DNA of 51,126 nt from an uncultured Aquimarina sp. (GCA_947493495.1 CANLRN010000025.1:1-51126), one strand, 5' to 3'; shown: positions 27,901 through 37,555, numbered from the stretch's first letter. Translations and numbers: made by a program. The notes: generated by a model from the sequence alone, not told the origin.

Positions 27901-27970
27901 TGAATATACTTTGGTGGATACATCAATATATACAACGATTACTGATGAGATTGTGTTATTGAAAAATTAA
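24944..27970 (+). CDS. TANFOR/FN3-like surface protein, variable C-terminus
   Basis: A 1008-residue protein with a signal peptide (…AMAQ-SFPVEVSP). Residues ~20-280 resemble the N-terminal region of large Flavobacteriia proteins labelled TANFOR-domain (FPVEVSPQAIPPYPVSLSGY, LVLQGGIPLMLNAADLAPYF, IVFQWTPRH, GKIYAWRIRA); the name is from memory. An FN3 domain follows (~284-370). Residues ~466-552 are an acidic Glu/Asp/Pro hinge. After it (YIEYWGKKYSNGE onward) composition becomes Lys-rich and codons visibly AT-richer. The C-terminal ~230 residues contain a helical segment and a glycine-rich beta region and match nothing I know. There is no T9SS CTD. The layout (conserved export part, hinge, unrelated C-terminal module) resembles polymorphic surface effectors, but no toxin motif is visible. 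Confidence 0.7.
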   Translation: MKRIVILLLFIIVKMQAAMAQSFPVEVSPQAIPPYPVSLSGYANENTIGGAMQLQLVLKDVVASEIKVRLSLRIQGNGININSVPLVAGAPGLVLQGGIPLMLNAADLAPYFKLQNLIGISPVQYNTTLPSGSYTFCFEVFDDFTGSRLSQQGCTQIFLVSNDPPFLNVPGNQQYIEAHNPTNIVFQWTPRHINVPNVIYEFSMVEVWDKNTDPQTVFLSSPPLYQETVSNTNLVYGATQPLLLPGKIYAWRIRAIAQHNGEEIQVFGNNGYSEIYEFRYQGPCTFSQEPQLESVGAQSATIGWEDEISHLDYTVYYREKDAESDWYKRTTARGFIKIDKLKSDTTYEYKIAGNCDVDTTAESDIYEFTTVDTSITAYQGCTIEPDPIDLSNTTLLPRLYKDDIVTAGDFPITITKLSNPGSPSSGVGYVTIPWLDNTRVAVVFESIEVNEDFKLVSGVFKTVYDKDWEGIIEIEDEEDIAELDEEDIEIEEIEGPEIPGPDSEIVDPITETPDVDIDDKDDATPDVETPADPDTPVDPECIDCTPSEEEGNNPLYIEYWGKKYSNGETITIKEYYSSDMKMQEFTLLGIAETDSIATWIKYINDNEQLKSRNKKKPNKLYLDIHAFPIKFQLEAKTVVGRSIKVTVKVKRKNFKLKELLVNNKSSNNYRTAKSGQTLYFVKKPSSFSNTDVRSLLINAVLSTTEINEKEYLPSDVRWNLDSKSLAIPTEHPLPGVKTLKTKVFLNKIEESLIIKVIAGYPKKSTKKVYIKAVSGKVNGFEWAPPELNLLLEHNMKTISNKLKKIDKYLKKIPFIGEDVKVKLDPIKLAGKWQNIEMNDWRYARKESAGISGGIKATIKEIKVSFSPAAKLAEKLGLAELKLFLKFDGGVKLKGGAGRICPMNNCGEEEFRPKISIEPYGSLSVGAKVGTGDLVDNFIKAEATGEAKGKLYGSLGYDWTKKDFFGKLAIAPVKLNGRVVIKTNKIIEYTLVDTSIYTTITDEIVLLKN

Positions 27971-27983
27971 CAAGACAGAAAAA

Positions 27984-28691
27984 ATGAAAATATTAAATAT
28001 TCTTAAAGTTTCAATTTTCATACTTCCATTGCTTATAAAAGCGCAGAAGGAAAATATGAACATTATCCTTAGTTATCCTGAAGAACAGGAGGTCTACTTT
28101 TATGAATACCAGCCAAGATTAAAAATAAAGGCAACATACACCTCTTTAGAAGAAGTAGAAAACAAACATCCTGAACAACTTGTACAATCTGTAGTATCAG
28201 CAATAGATCAAGAATGGGTAAACTATAATGCTTTGAGTGGGAAAAACAATAAGGATATAAAAAGCAAATCGCATTTTGAGGCGGTAAAAAAAATGGATAA
28301 AAACAAAAATTATTTTGAACTACACCATAAACTCACTTTTATGCTTGGTGATATTCCTACTTCGATTATTAAATTTTTTATTCATATGAAAAATAGTGCA
28401 CCGCAATCTGGTGCAATAGTAATGCAAAAAGTTGCTGGTAGGTGGTATACCACATCACATCCATCATTTTCAGATCTTTCTCTTATTGTAATGCGATTAA
28501 GGTCCTATGTCCTTAAAGGTATCATTTTGGGAGATTCATTAGATAAAGATATACAAGCATTGGCAAAACAGATACGATCTGATGACGGAACGCTCGAATT
28601 ACATAAACTAGAAGAAGAATTCGATAGTTGGTATTTCCCTAATAAGAATAAAGATAAAATAAAATTATTTACAGACCGAAATGCTTGGTAA
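27984..28691 (+). CDS. Secreted protein of surface locus, unknown (A)
   Basis: A 235-residue protein with a signal peptide (cut near IKAQ-KE). The mature part opens with a beta-rich stretch (NIILSYPEEQEVYFYEYQPR), then Lys-rich helices; WYTTSHPSFSDL sits in the middle. There is no recognised family, no lipobox and no membrane helix, so it is predicted periplasmic or secreted. It starts 13 bp after the TANFOR-like gene. Like the next two genes it is AT-rich, resembling the variable C-terminal half of the upstream protein more than that protein's front half. It may belong to the same exchangeable segment. Confidence 0.55.
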   Translation: MKILNILKVSIFILPLLIKAQKENMNIILSYPEEQEVYFYEYQPRLKIKATYTSLEEVENKHPEQLVQSVVSAIDQEWVNYNALSGKNNKDIKSKSHFEAVKKMDKNKNYFELHHKLTFMLGDIPTSIIKFFIHMKNSAPQSGAIVMQKVAGRWYTTSHPSFSDLSLIVMRLRSYVLKGIILGDSLDKDIQALAKQIRSDDGTLELHKLEEEFDSWYFPNKNKDKIKLFTDRNAW

Positions 28692-28727
28692 TAAAACTAT
28701 TGAACTTGTATTAAAGACAATACTGAG

Positions 28728-29372
28728 ATGCTAAAAATAAAAAACATAGTAATTGTGGTAATAATTTTTACAGTACATATTACTGTAGCTCAAGATAATT
28801 ATGAGCAATATAGAGGAGAGAAATCTATAATCAAATTCTCTAAAATATACCCTTTTGCAAATTTATATGATTATAAAATAAATAGCCGAGATCAAGATTC
28901 TGTAGTAACCAAAAAACTTGAAACGAGCTTACCTGAGTTTGTTCTCACAGAAAAATACTCAGACGAACTGAGTATGAATAAGAAGGACTCTGTTGTTTTT
29001 GCTTTAAGTCTATATTCAAAATTAACAATAGACTTACAAAATATTGCCCATAGGCACTGTCTTATAAAATATGCGATAAAAAAAGACAATCAATTATCAG
29101 AAGCAAAAATAATAGATGTATTTCTAGATGGCAATCGCTGGAAAGAATATGATAAATCAAGTAAAGAACTGGAGGCCTTAAAAGGGATCATGATGAATTC
29201 AACAGTATCAATGCTATTTGATTTTGATGGTGAAAGAGAAAGCAATGAATTTCCTGAAATCAATGAGTTGAAAACAGTAACTAAAAATCGTAAAGGTGTA
29301 ATTGATATAGTCAAGTTGGCTAAAGTCCTTAAAGAGAACAAAAACAAACTAGCCAAATATTTAAACCAGTAA
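28728..29372 (+). CDS. Secreted protein of surface locus, unknown (B)
   Basis: A 214-residue protein with a signal peptide ending TVAQ-DN. The mature part is helical and charged (KYSDELSMNKKDSVVFALSL, IDLQNIAHRHCLIKYAI), with a Lys-rich C-terminus. No family is recognised. It lies 36 bp after gene A and 33 bp before gene C, on the same strand and presumably in the same transcript. It could be an accessory, chaperone or protective partner of the adjoining variable protein. That idea rests only on position. Confidence 0.5.
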   Translation: MLKIKNIVIVVIIFTVHITVAQDNYEQYRGEKSIIKFSKIYPFANLYDYKINSRDQDSVVTKKLETSLPEFVLTEKYSDELSMNKKDSVVFALSLYSKLTIDLQNIAHRHCLIKYAIKKDNQLSEAKIIDVFLDGNRWKEYDKSSKELEALKGIMMNSTVSMLFDFDGERESNEFPEINELKTVTKNRKGVIDIVKLAKVLKENKNKLAKYLNQ

Positions 29373-29405
29373 CCCCTTACTCTAATTGATAACAAAACCA
29401 GAACA

Positions 29406-30701
29406 ATGATTAGTAGCAAAGCATTGATAGCATTTATATTACCTATAAGTATGTGGGCACAATATAAATACCTAAATGGATATTCAAAATTTGGGTTGTC
29501 CATACAGGATAGCACATGGTATTATACACGCTATCCAGAAGCTTTAAAAGTCTATGCAAACTGTAACGCTTTTATGGGATGTAAAAAAGCTTGTCCAGAA
29601 GAAGCTTTGATAGCTATGCTTTCTACAAACGATCATGTTTGGGATAGCCAAAACTATCAAGAAGAAGTACGTAACAACTCCTCTAAAAGTAAAAACATTG
29701 ATAGCCTCAAAACTATAAAACCCTATGCAATACCTCTGTTAAAAATAACATTTGCCGCAGCTGGAGTAGAGTATGCTTTGCTAAAATACCAGTATACTTC
29801 AAATGATGGAAAAGTGTACTCCAGTTGCAGTCTTATGTTTAAAGAAAAAGAAAAATGGATTGTGCTTAACCCTAAATCCAGAAGAGCACTATGGTTGTCG
29901 CATACGATGTTTAGTTACTTTTCTATAGATGCCTTAGATGCTATACTCACAAATCAAAAAACTGGAATCCAGGGTTTTGATAGTATTCTACAAAAGTTTC
30001 ATGATGGGGGAGCACTGGATGTTGCAAAACTATTAAGTACATATGCAAAATTAAGAGATATAGCAGTAAAAGAAGAAAATAAAAAAATACTGGTAGAGCC
30101 CTATAAGATCATGAATCCGATCCAAAAAACAACGGCCTACCAAACCATAAAGATTAGGAACACGCTTGCGTCTTCACAAACGATAAACTTTAAGGAGTTT
30201 GAAGCAACTGCTATACCAGTTACGTATGTAAAGCAATTCATGGATCAAATCATGTATCTATATGAACCTGATCGTCTAGGTAAAAGTTTTGTGGATAAAG
30301 AGCTTGATGTGCTACTTATAAATGTAGAAGAAACGAAAATTGATCGTATAGTACCTGTTTTTAGATACAATTTTTATGCAAATAACTCTGACTATACCAT
30401 TTTACGATATCATAAAAAAGAATCGGAAGGTTTAAAGATAGTTACCAAATTACTGAGAAAAGAAGATCGATTATGGGTACCAATAGTACCCGATACTCCA
30501 GATATCAAAACCATTTTTCAATTCTTTAGCACGATTAAACGAAGCTTTTATGAAGAAGTAACAAAGAGATATTCACAAGACGCTACAATAGCATCGATAC
30601 GTCATCAAGTCATAAATAAACTTGATGTGATGGATATTGAGAAGTTAAATAGGCTGATTCAAGAAAATAGAAGTGAACTCACTTCATATACAAATGAGTA
30701 G
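29406..30701 (+). CDS. Secreted protein of surface locus, unknown (C)
   Basis: A 431-residue protein with a signal peptide (MISSKALIAFILPISMWAQ). The early mature part has closely spaced Cys residues (NCNAFMGCKKACPEEALIAM). The C-x4-C-x3-C array could bind metal or form disulfides, but it is not a standard ferredoxin motif. The middle holds FAAAGVEYALLKYQYTSNDG, a beta-strand region like that of NTF2/DUF-type domains, followed by helices. No family is recognised. The next start codon (30721) lies 19 bp downstream, consistent with one transcript. Confidence 0.5.
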   Translation: MISSKALIAFILPISMWAQYKYLNGYSKFGLSIQDSTWYYTRYPEALKVYANCNAFMGCKKACPEEALIAMLSTNDHVWDSQNYQEEVRNNSSKSKNIDSLKTIKPYAIPLLKITFAAAGVEYALLKYQYTSNDGKVYSSCSLMFKEKEKWIVLNPKSRRALWLSHTMFSYFSIDALDAILTNQKTGIQGFDSILQKFHDGGALDVAKLLSTYAKLRDIAVKEENKKILVEPYKIMNPIQKTTAYQTIKIRNTLASSQTINFKEFEATAIPVTYVKQFMDQIMYLYEPDRLGKSFVDKELDVLLINVEETKIDRIVPVFRYNFYANNSDYTILRYHKKESEGLKIVTKLLRKEDRLWVPIVPDTPDIKTIFQFFSTIKRSFYEEVTKRYSQDATIASIRHQVINKLDVMDIEKLNRLIQENRSELTSYTNE

Positions 30702-30720
30702 TTCTTTTAAAAATTATAGT

Positions 30721-33700
30721 ATGAAATCATATTTTGTAATACTTTGTATATTTTTTATTGGGCTGTGTTGCGCAAACACATCAAAAGACAGTATTTCGAA
30801 CCCTAATACGACTACAAAAGTAGGTGCTGGTTTTGCAGACCCTACAGTACGTGTTCGCAATTTTGAAACCTTAACTACCATAGCGCATCAAGATTTTAGA
30901 TTCTTAAATACGCAGGGAGAGTTTACGGATACGTATCTAAGAAACAATTTTAAAGTACCTCAAGAAACAAACGAAGACCGTGAAGCTGCCAAAGCCACTT
31001 TTGCAAAACTAGACGAAACTAATAATTATGTAGATACACTGGCACCTGATGATTTGGTGACTCTGCCGGTAGGTGTCAAAAAAACAATAGGCAATGTAGA
31101 CTATATTTTGGGGATAAGTGGAGCACAATTTACACCCACTTATACCGAGCTTATAGCCTTTATAAAAATTATCCTGCCTCAAAAAGACGATCAAGGTAAT
31201 CCCCGCGAAATTTTCTTTGGCGCAAACAATATGCGATTATCTCATGTTGGGGGTATTATGGGTGAAGCCAATCTGGTACTTTTAGGCGATGTACCCATAA
31301 GCATACAAGGAGGCAATGCGTTGATTGTACTTAAAGGAGGTTTTGATATGGAAACCGGCGAAGTAACAAACCATTCGTATGTCACAATCGATTGTGATGG
31401 ATTTAAAGATTTTACCCTAATGGCACAGGTACAATTCTCTCGAAAATTGCTAGAACCTATCAATGACGAAAAATACACAGTAGATGATACCATCATGCCC
31501 GATGGAAGTAAGAAACGAGTAAGCGCAGATTTTAAAATTATAGTCGATGATTGGAATGATATTCTTGCAGAAGTGAGTTTGCCAAAATTTCAGATGACCT
31601 CGTTTAGAGGTACTGTTTTTGAGGTGAATAGTGCTGTTTTTGACTTTAGTGATATCCGTAATGTAGATGATATTCAGTTTCCAGAAGATTATGAACAATA
31701 CATGATACCCAATCACCCTGAAGCCTGGAGAGGGGTGTATATTAAAAATCTGCAAGTAGCCTTACCTGAGCAGTTTAAAAGAAAAAATACCAAAGAACGG
31801 ATAAAACTGAAAGCCGAAGACTTTTTGGTAGACGGTGTTGGGGTTTCAGGAAAATTTTCTGTCAACGATATACTACCTCTTTCTGAAGGGGTAGCTTCCG
31901 GATGGCAATTTTCTGTAGATCATATTCAAGCAAAAATATCGGCAAATAGCCTCACAGGAGCTTCTTTTAAAGGTAAAGTAATACTGCCAATAACCAAACC
32001 ACCCAATACATCAAAAGAAAGTAAGGAGGATGAAAGTGAAGTAGCTAATGAAGAAGAATTATCCAAGTACGGGGTAGGGTATCAAGCAGTGATTAACCCT
32101 GTCAATAAAGAGTATATACTTACCACAGGATCTGTTGGAGAATTACGTTTTGACCTTTGGAAAGCTAAAGCAAAAATTACTGAGAATTCATATGTCGAAC
32201 TTAAAGTAAAAGATAAAGACTTTAGACCCAAAGCAATTTTACACGGTAGCATGAGTATTATATCTACCAAAGAAAATAATGATGAAGAAAAAGAAGACAA
32301 GAAGACTGATGTTATAGATTTTCCTGAAGTTAAGTTTCAAGACTTGAATTTACAAACCGAAGCCCCATTAATTAGCATTGGTTACCTGGGGTATACAGGT
32401 AAAGTAGCAGTAGGGAAGTTCCCGGTAACTGTCTCAGAATTGGAGCTTAGAACTACCAATGAGACTGCTACCTTATCTTTTAATGTAGGGGTAAATCTTA
32501 TGAAGGATAAAATTACGGCTGAAGGAGGATTGGGCATCGTTGCCAAGATTAGAATAAAAGACGATTTACAGCGATGGAATTATGACAAGATTAAAATGGA
32601 TGAGATCAAAGTAGATGCCGATTTAGGAGCCATCGCTATTAAAGGCGAACTGGCTTTAATGAACAACGATCCTATATATGGCAACGGGTTTAAAGGCCTG
32701 GTTTCAGCAAAATTTAAAAGTTTAGGAGAAACCGAAATTAAGTCTAATGCACTGTTTGGTATGACCGATTTTCGATATTGGTATGTAGATGCATTAGTTG
32801 ATAATTTAAATATTCAAACAGGTACGCCATTTAGTATCAAAGGATTTGGAGGAGGTGCTTACTATAGGATGAAAAAACTAGCTATAGCACATCAAACAGG
32901 GATTCCGTCTGATGATAATGGTAATTCTGCAGAAAACTCATCTGGGATTAAATACACCCCAGATGAAACATCTGCATTGGGTGTAAAAGCTATGATTTTA
33001 TATGCTAATGCGGCAAACCCAAAGGTGTTTAATGGTAGTGCGGCTTTTGAAATAGCTTTTAACCAGGGATATGGAGTTGATCGGATCAGTATTTATGGTG
33101 ATGGGCACATGATGGAAGATTTTGAAATTAAAAACCCCAAAAAACTTCTTTCGGATAATTTAAGAGCTGTAGTAGACAAAGAATCGGGAATAGCCAGAAA
33201 AATCCTGAATACCCGTAAAGAATCTAATCTGATAGGAGTTTCCAAAGAAGTATATCCGGATAATGTAAAAGGAAAAGCCGGTATACATGCCTATGCGGCA
33301 ATAGAGTATGATTTTAATGCAGATGCATTGCATGGTATGTTTGATGTATATATTAATGTAGCTGGTGGAGGTTTTAGAGGAAAGCAATCTGCAAATCGTG
33401 CGGGTATGGCCGCCTTGCATTTTGAAAAAGGAAAATGGTACGTACATGTAGGGACGCCTGATAATCGATTAGGGTTAGAAATGGGTATAGGACCAGCCAA
33501 AATAAGTTCAGGAAGTTATATCATGATTGGTAGTGAAATACCAACTATGCCATCACCTCCGGCAGTAGTAACCAGGATGCTAGGAACAGATAAAAACATA
33601 CTGGATAGATCAAGGGATGATAGTGTTTTAAGTGATGGTAGAGGTTTTGCCTTTGGGTCTAATTTCAGTATGGATACAGGAGATTTAACTTTTATGGTGT

Positions 33701-35490
33701 TTTACGCCAATTTTCAAGCAGGAGTAGGTTTTGATGTAATGGTACGGGATTATGGTACTGCAGAATGTTCGAGAGAAGGCCGTGTGGGTATTAATGGATG
33801 GTATGCCAACGGTCAAGGGTATGCCTATTTACAAGGAGAACTTGGGATTAATGTCAATCTTTTTGTAACCAAAAAAAGAGTAACCATACTGTCTACAGGG
33901 GCAAGCGTATTATTACAAACAAAATTACCTAACCCTTCCTGGTTTAAAGGACATGTGGCCGGACACTTTAATATACTAGGGGGCGCGGTAAAAGGAGACT
34001 ATAATTTTAAAGTGGCATTAGGAACGCAATGTGAGTTTGTAGATGATCAAGGTCTAGACGGCTTACAGATGATTGCAGATATCACTCCTGCAAAAGATGC
34101 CATCGAAGTAGACGTGTATACAGTGCCCCAGGTAGGGTTTAATATGAAAGTTAATAAGCCCTTTGAACTTATTGATGATGAGGGAAATCCTAAAAAATAT
34201 AAGATTAAGCTTAATGAGTTTAAAATTTTAGAAAATGGAAAAGAAGTTCGTGGTAAGATGGAATGGAACGAAAATAATGATTTGTTAAGTTTTACTTCAG
34301 AAGAAATTTTAGCACCAAACACAAAGTTTCAACTGCAAGTAAAAGTCAATTTCGAAGAATATAAAAACGGATCATGGTCTCTGGTTTATAAAGATGGGAC
34401 TCCTGCTCAAGAATCGAAAACAATATCATTTACTACAGGAGTCGCTCCGGGAAATATACCTCTTTCAGATATAATCTATTGTTATCCTACTGTGGGTCAG
34501 GAATATATGTACGCTAAAGAACATACTTCAGCTTTTATAACATTAAAAAGAGGGAGAAAAGACTTATTCGAGAAAGAAGGTGGATATACCCACAGAGCAA
34601 CCTTCAATAATACAGGAACTAGTATAGAAAGCAATGTAAAATATGATATTGCTCAAAAGCGTATTACAATTCCTATACCTACTGATATGATGAGTGATAG
34701 TGATTATAACTTAACTCTCACTTCAATACCTCCAGAAACAGATTTGGATAGTAATATAAAAACCAATTATGCAGAGACCAAAATCGGAGAGAATACCTCA
34801 TTAGAAGTAAAAAGCAATAAACTTGAAGAAACATTGAATACTAGTGAAGAGGTAGAACTATTGAAGTATAATTTCCATACCAGTCAATATAATACATTCA
34901 AAGAAAAGGTAGCTGCAAAAACAATGGCATCTCCAATTATTGAAATAATTTATGGAGATGTTCATGCCTTACAAGCAAGTGTTGAGGCTACAGAACCTTT
35001 TAGTTATGAAGAACTGATAGGTAGTAAGTATACAGAGAATAAACCTTTGATACAAGCAGAAGCTTTGCTGACAGATCGGTATTATACATCCGAAATTTTT
35101 CCACTGATCTATCAAGGGTATCCATTAGATAACAGATTTACGGTAGACAGAGATATACAAGAGTTAGGACTACCTCCTAAAAAAGCTGTAGAAACATTGG
35201 GCTGGTATCTTACATATTTAGAAGGAAACAATAATTCTGCATTACTTCAGAATCGATTACCATATCGATATCATCTTCCAATGTATTATAAAAAAGATTT
35301 TGTAGCGATACAGCATAAAGTTGTAAATGCACACATCAACGGAAGTCTGGATGTTAATAAATACAATCATATTGTCCAAGGTAAATTTCCATATATAAAA
35401 CAAGGAGAATATGATGCCAAGTTTACCTATATCTTGCCCGGAGGCAAGAAAGGTACAATAGGTCAATTTATGTTTAATAAACCTAATTAA
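30721..35490 (+). CDS. Giant beta-rich secreted protein of surface locus
   Basis: About 1589 residues from the ATG at 30721, which gives a clean signal peptide (MKSYFVILCIFFIGLCCA); an earlier start at 30673 would add 16 polar residues inside the previous gene and is unlikely. The mature protein is almost all beta. Long AsmA/TamB-like alternation (residues ~180-900, e.g. GELALMNNDPIYGNGFKGLV) leads into a glycine-rich region around GQGYAYLQGELGINVNLFV. Then comes an Ig-like domain (~1170-1230, VNKPFELIDDEGNPKKYKIK) and a less conserved C-terminus. There is no lipobox, CTD or TM helix. A periplasmic or surface scaffold is likely. The next gene begins at the base after its stop. Confidence 0.65.
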   Translation: MKSYFVILCIFFIGLCCANTSKDSISNPNTTTKVGAGFADPTVRVRNFETLTTIAHQDFRFLNTQGEFTDTYLRNNFKVPQETNEDREAAKATFAKLDETNNYVDTLAPDDLVTLPVGVKKTIGNVDYILGISGAQFTPTYTELIAFIKIILPQKDDQGNPREIFFGANNMRLSHVGGIMGEANLVLLGDVPISIQGGNALIVLKGGFDMETGEVTNHSYVTIDCDGFKDFTLMAQVQFSRKLLEPINDEKYTVDDTIMPDGSKKRVSADFKIIVDDWNDILAEVSLPKFQMTSFRGTVFEVNSAVFDFSDIRNVDDIQFPEDYEQYMIPNHPEAWRGVYIKNLQVALPEQFKRKNTKERIKLKAEDFLVDGVGVSGKFSVNDILPLSEGVASGWQFSVDHIQAKISANSLTGASFKGKVILPITKPPNTSKESKEDESEVANEEELSKYGVGYQAVINPVNKEYILTTGSVGELRFDLWKAKAKITENSYVELKVKDKDFRPKAILHGSMSIISTKENNDEEKEDKKTDVIDFPEVKFQDLNLQTEAPLISIGYLGYTGKVAVGKFPVTVSELELRTTNETATLSFNVGVNLMKDKITAEGGLGIVAKIRIKDDLQRWNYDKIKMDEIKVDADLGAIAIKGELALMNNDPIYGNGFKGLVSAKFKSLGETEIKSNALFGMTDFRYWYVDALVDNLNIQTGTPFSIKGFGGGAYYRMKKLAIAHQTGIPSDDNGNSAENSSGIKYTPDETSALGVKAMILYANAANPKVFNGSAAFEIAFNQGYGVDRISIYGDGHMMEDFEIKNPKKLLSDNLRAVVDKESGIARKILNTRKESNLIGVSKEVYPDNVKGKAGIHAYAAIEYDFNADALHGMFDVYINVAGGGFRGKQSANRAGMAALHFEKGKWYVHVGTPDNRLGLEMGIGPAKISSGSYIMIGSEIPTMPSPPAVVTRMLGTDKNILDRSRDDSVLSDGRGFAFGSNFSMDTGDLTFMVFYANFQAGVGFDVMVRDYGTAECSREGRVGINGWYANGQGYAYLQGELGINVNLFVTKKRVTILSTGASVLLQTKLPNPSWFKGHVAGHFNILGGAVKGDYNFKVALGTQCEFVDDQGLDGLQMIADITPAKDAIEVDVYTVPQVGFNMKVNKPFELIDDEGNPKKYKIKLNEFKILENGKEVRGKMEWNENNDLLSFTSEEILAPNTKFQLQVKVNFEEYKNGSWSLVYKDGTPAQESKTISFTTGVAPGNIPLSDIIYCYPTVGQEYMYAKEHTSAFITLKRGRKDLFEKEGGYTHRATFNNTGTSIESNVKYDIAQKRITIPIPTDMMSDSDYNLTLTSIPPETDLDSNIKTNYAETKIGENTSLEVKSNKLEETLNTSEEVELLKYNFHTSQYNTFKEKVAAKTMASPIIEIIYGDVHALQASVEATEPFSYEELIGSKYTENKPLIQAEALLTDRYYTSEIFPLIYQGYPLDNRFTVDRDIQELGLPPKKAVETLGWYLTYLEGNNNSALLQNRLPYRYHLPMYYKKDFVAIQHKVVNAHINGSLDVNKYNHIVQGKFPYIKQGEYDAKFTYILPGGKKGTIGQFMFNKPN

Positions 35491-37551
35491 ATGATGTTCA
35501 AGACTATATTGTACATAACAGTTATTTTTTGTTGTATTGGGATGTATGCTCAAGATCAAAGTAATACAGAAATAAAGGTGATAGCCCGAGCGCAAAAAGA
35601 TAGAGTCTTATTGCGTTGGGCTCCAAATAGTCCAGCTGACTGGCAATTATTGAATAAGTATGGTTATGCAATCGAACGGTATACCATATCCCGAGATCAA
35701 AAGACATTATCAAGTGCCGAAAAAAGAAGTATAACTCCAAATCCAATAGTTCCAGAACCTTTACAAAACTGGGAAAGCGAAATACAAACCAATGATGAAG
35801 CAGCAATTATTGCACAAGCATTGTATGGAAAAGATTTTGTAGTTACTGGAGGAGATCAGCTTGAAACGGTTGTGAATCAATCAGAATCTTTGAGACAACG
35901 CTATTCTTTTGCATTGTTTGCAGCGGATCAAAACTTTGATATAGCCATAAAAGCGGGTCTCGGTTTTATAGATACAAAGGCAAAAGCTAATGAAAAGTAT
36001 TTGTATAGAATAGTACCCAATGTACCCCAAGATAAATTAAAAATAAAACAAGGAAGTGTATTTGTTGGAATTATTGATTATGAACCACTCCCAAAACCAA
36101 TAGATTTTATCGGAGTGTTTAATGATAATCATGTAGTATTAAGCTGGGATTCTCATACTTTGAGTGATACCTATACCAGTTATCATATTGAAAAATCTAT
36201 AAATGGAAAAACCTTTTATAGCGTTAATAAAAAACCATTTACTACACTGGATAAAGCTACTAATGGCAGAAAACCAACAAGAATACAATTTATAGATTCG
36301 ATCACCAATGATGTGTCATATAGGTATCGTATTAAGGGGGTTACTGCTTTTGGCGAGATAGGACCCGAATCTACTATTGTTTCTGGTACTGGAGCGTCAT
36401 CCTTAAAATCAACCCCTCAATTGTTGACTAAACATATAAAAGAAGATAAAATAGTTATTTTTCATTGGGATTTTCCAGAAGCTGCGAATGCAGATATTTT
36501 GAGGTTCGAACTTAATAAGTCAGTTACAGAATCGGGTCCATATGATGTAGTTAAGAGTATTGGACCTTTGGAGCGCAGTATAGAATATGCTGATTTGGAT
36601 CCTACAAATTATTTTACAATAACCGCAGTTGGCGTTTTGGGAGACAAACAAACTTCTTTTCCCATGTTGGTGCAGCCAAAAGATACTATTCCGCCTACAA
36701 AACCAGTACAACTATCGGGTACTATCGATACTTTGGGGATTGTACGATTGCAATGGGCAGAAAATAAAGAAAAAGATATTTTAGGGTATCGGGTATATGT
36801 CGCCAATAGCCCTGATGAGGAGTTTAGTCTGCTCTCGGCTTCTACAGTGCCAAAAACTAGTTTTGTAGATACAATAAGTATGAAGATGCTAAATGCAAAG
36901 GTATATTATAAAATTACGGCAGAAGATCAACGTTTCAATGCATCAGAGTTTTCAGAAGTTCTGGAGCTTACCAAACCCGATAAGATTCCGCCAACTACAC
37001 CGGTTTTTAAAAAATACGAAATTTTAGGAAAAAAAATAGCGTTAGAATGGTCTCCAAGTTCTAGTGATGATGTTGCCTTGTATAGGATCTATCGTAAAGC
37101 ACATACCGAAAGACAATGGGTTTTAATTCATGAAGCAAATAAGGATGAGGTTAGGTATACTGATAAAAAAATCGCAGATGGTAATGCCTATGAGTATACA
37201 CTACTTGCTATTGATGAAGCTGGGTTAGAATCTAAACCTTCACCACCAATAAGTGTATATATAAAACGAATATCATCAAAGCCTAAAGTTAAGGGGTTTT
37301 ATGCGCAGGTAAATTCACAAAATGAAACTGTTCAATTATCATGGAGATATAAAGAAAAGAATGTGTCTGAGTATGAGTTGTATAAAGGAATACAAGGGCA
37401 AAAGATTAGATTATTACGAATATTACCAGCAGAAACTAGTTTTTTTAAAGATGAAAAAATTACGATTAATTCTACATATCAATATGCAATACGAGCAGTG
37501 TTTACAGATGGAAATGTATCTGAAAGTAGTTTACTAACCATAAAATATTAG
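35491..37551 (+). CDS. FN3-repeat secreted protein
   Basis: A 686-residue protein with a signal peptide (…CIGMYAQ-DQ). After a ~190-residue N-terminal domain come at least four fibronectin type III repeats: about 205-300 (VVLSWDSHTLSDTYTSYHIE), 310-395, 400-495 (VRLQWAENKEKDILGYRVYV) and 505-595 (IALEWSPSSSDDVALYRIYR). A partial fifth (VQLSWRYKEKNVSEYELY) runs to the end. FN3 arrays act as spacers or protein-binding modules on bacterial surfaces. No sorting signal is seen. It is coupled to the previous gene (TAA directly followed by ATG ATG) and stops 4 bp before the adhesin gene. Confidence 0.8.
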   Translation: MMFKTILYITVIFCCIGMYAQDQSNTEIKVIARAQKDRVLLRWAPNSPADWQLLNKYGYAIERYTISRDQKTLSSAEKRSITPNPIVPEPLQNWESEIQTNDEAAIIAQALYGKDFVVTGGDQLETVVNQSESLRQRYSFALFAADQNFDIAIKAGLGFIDTKAKANEKYLYRIVPNVPQDKLKIKQGSVFVGIIDYEPLPKPIDFIGVFNDNHVVLSWDSHTLSDTYTSYHIEKSINGKTFYSVNKKPFTTLDKATNGRKPTRIQFIDSITNDVSYRYRIKGVTAFGEIGPESTIVSGTGASSLKSTPQLLTKHIKEDKIVIFHWDFPEAANADILRFELNKSVTESGPYDVVKSIGPLERSIEYADLDPTNYFTITAVGVLGDKQTSFPMLVQPKDTIPPTKPVQLSGTIDTLGIVRLQWAENKEKDILGYRVYVANSPDEEFSLLSASTVPKTSFVDTISMKMLNAKVYYKITAEDQRFNASEFSEVLELTKPDKIPPTTPVFKKYEILGKKIALEWSPSSSDDVALYRIYRKAHTERQWVLIHEANKDEVRYTDKKIADGNAYEYTLLAIDEAGLESKPSPPISVYIKRISSKPKVKGFYAQVNSQNETVQLSWRYKEKNVSEYELYKGIQGQKIRLLRILPAETSFFKDEKITINSTYQYAIRAVFTDGNVSESSLLTIKY

Positions 37552-37555
37552 AACG

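Noticed and set aside
24944..27970. Defined toxin domain at the C-terminus
   Set aside because: No nuclease, deaminase, ADP-ribosyltransferase or pore motif could be recognised; kept only as an inference about architecture.
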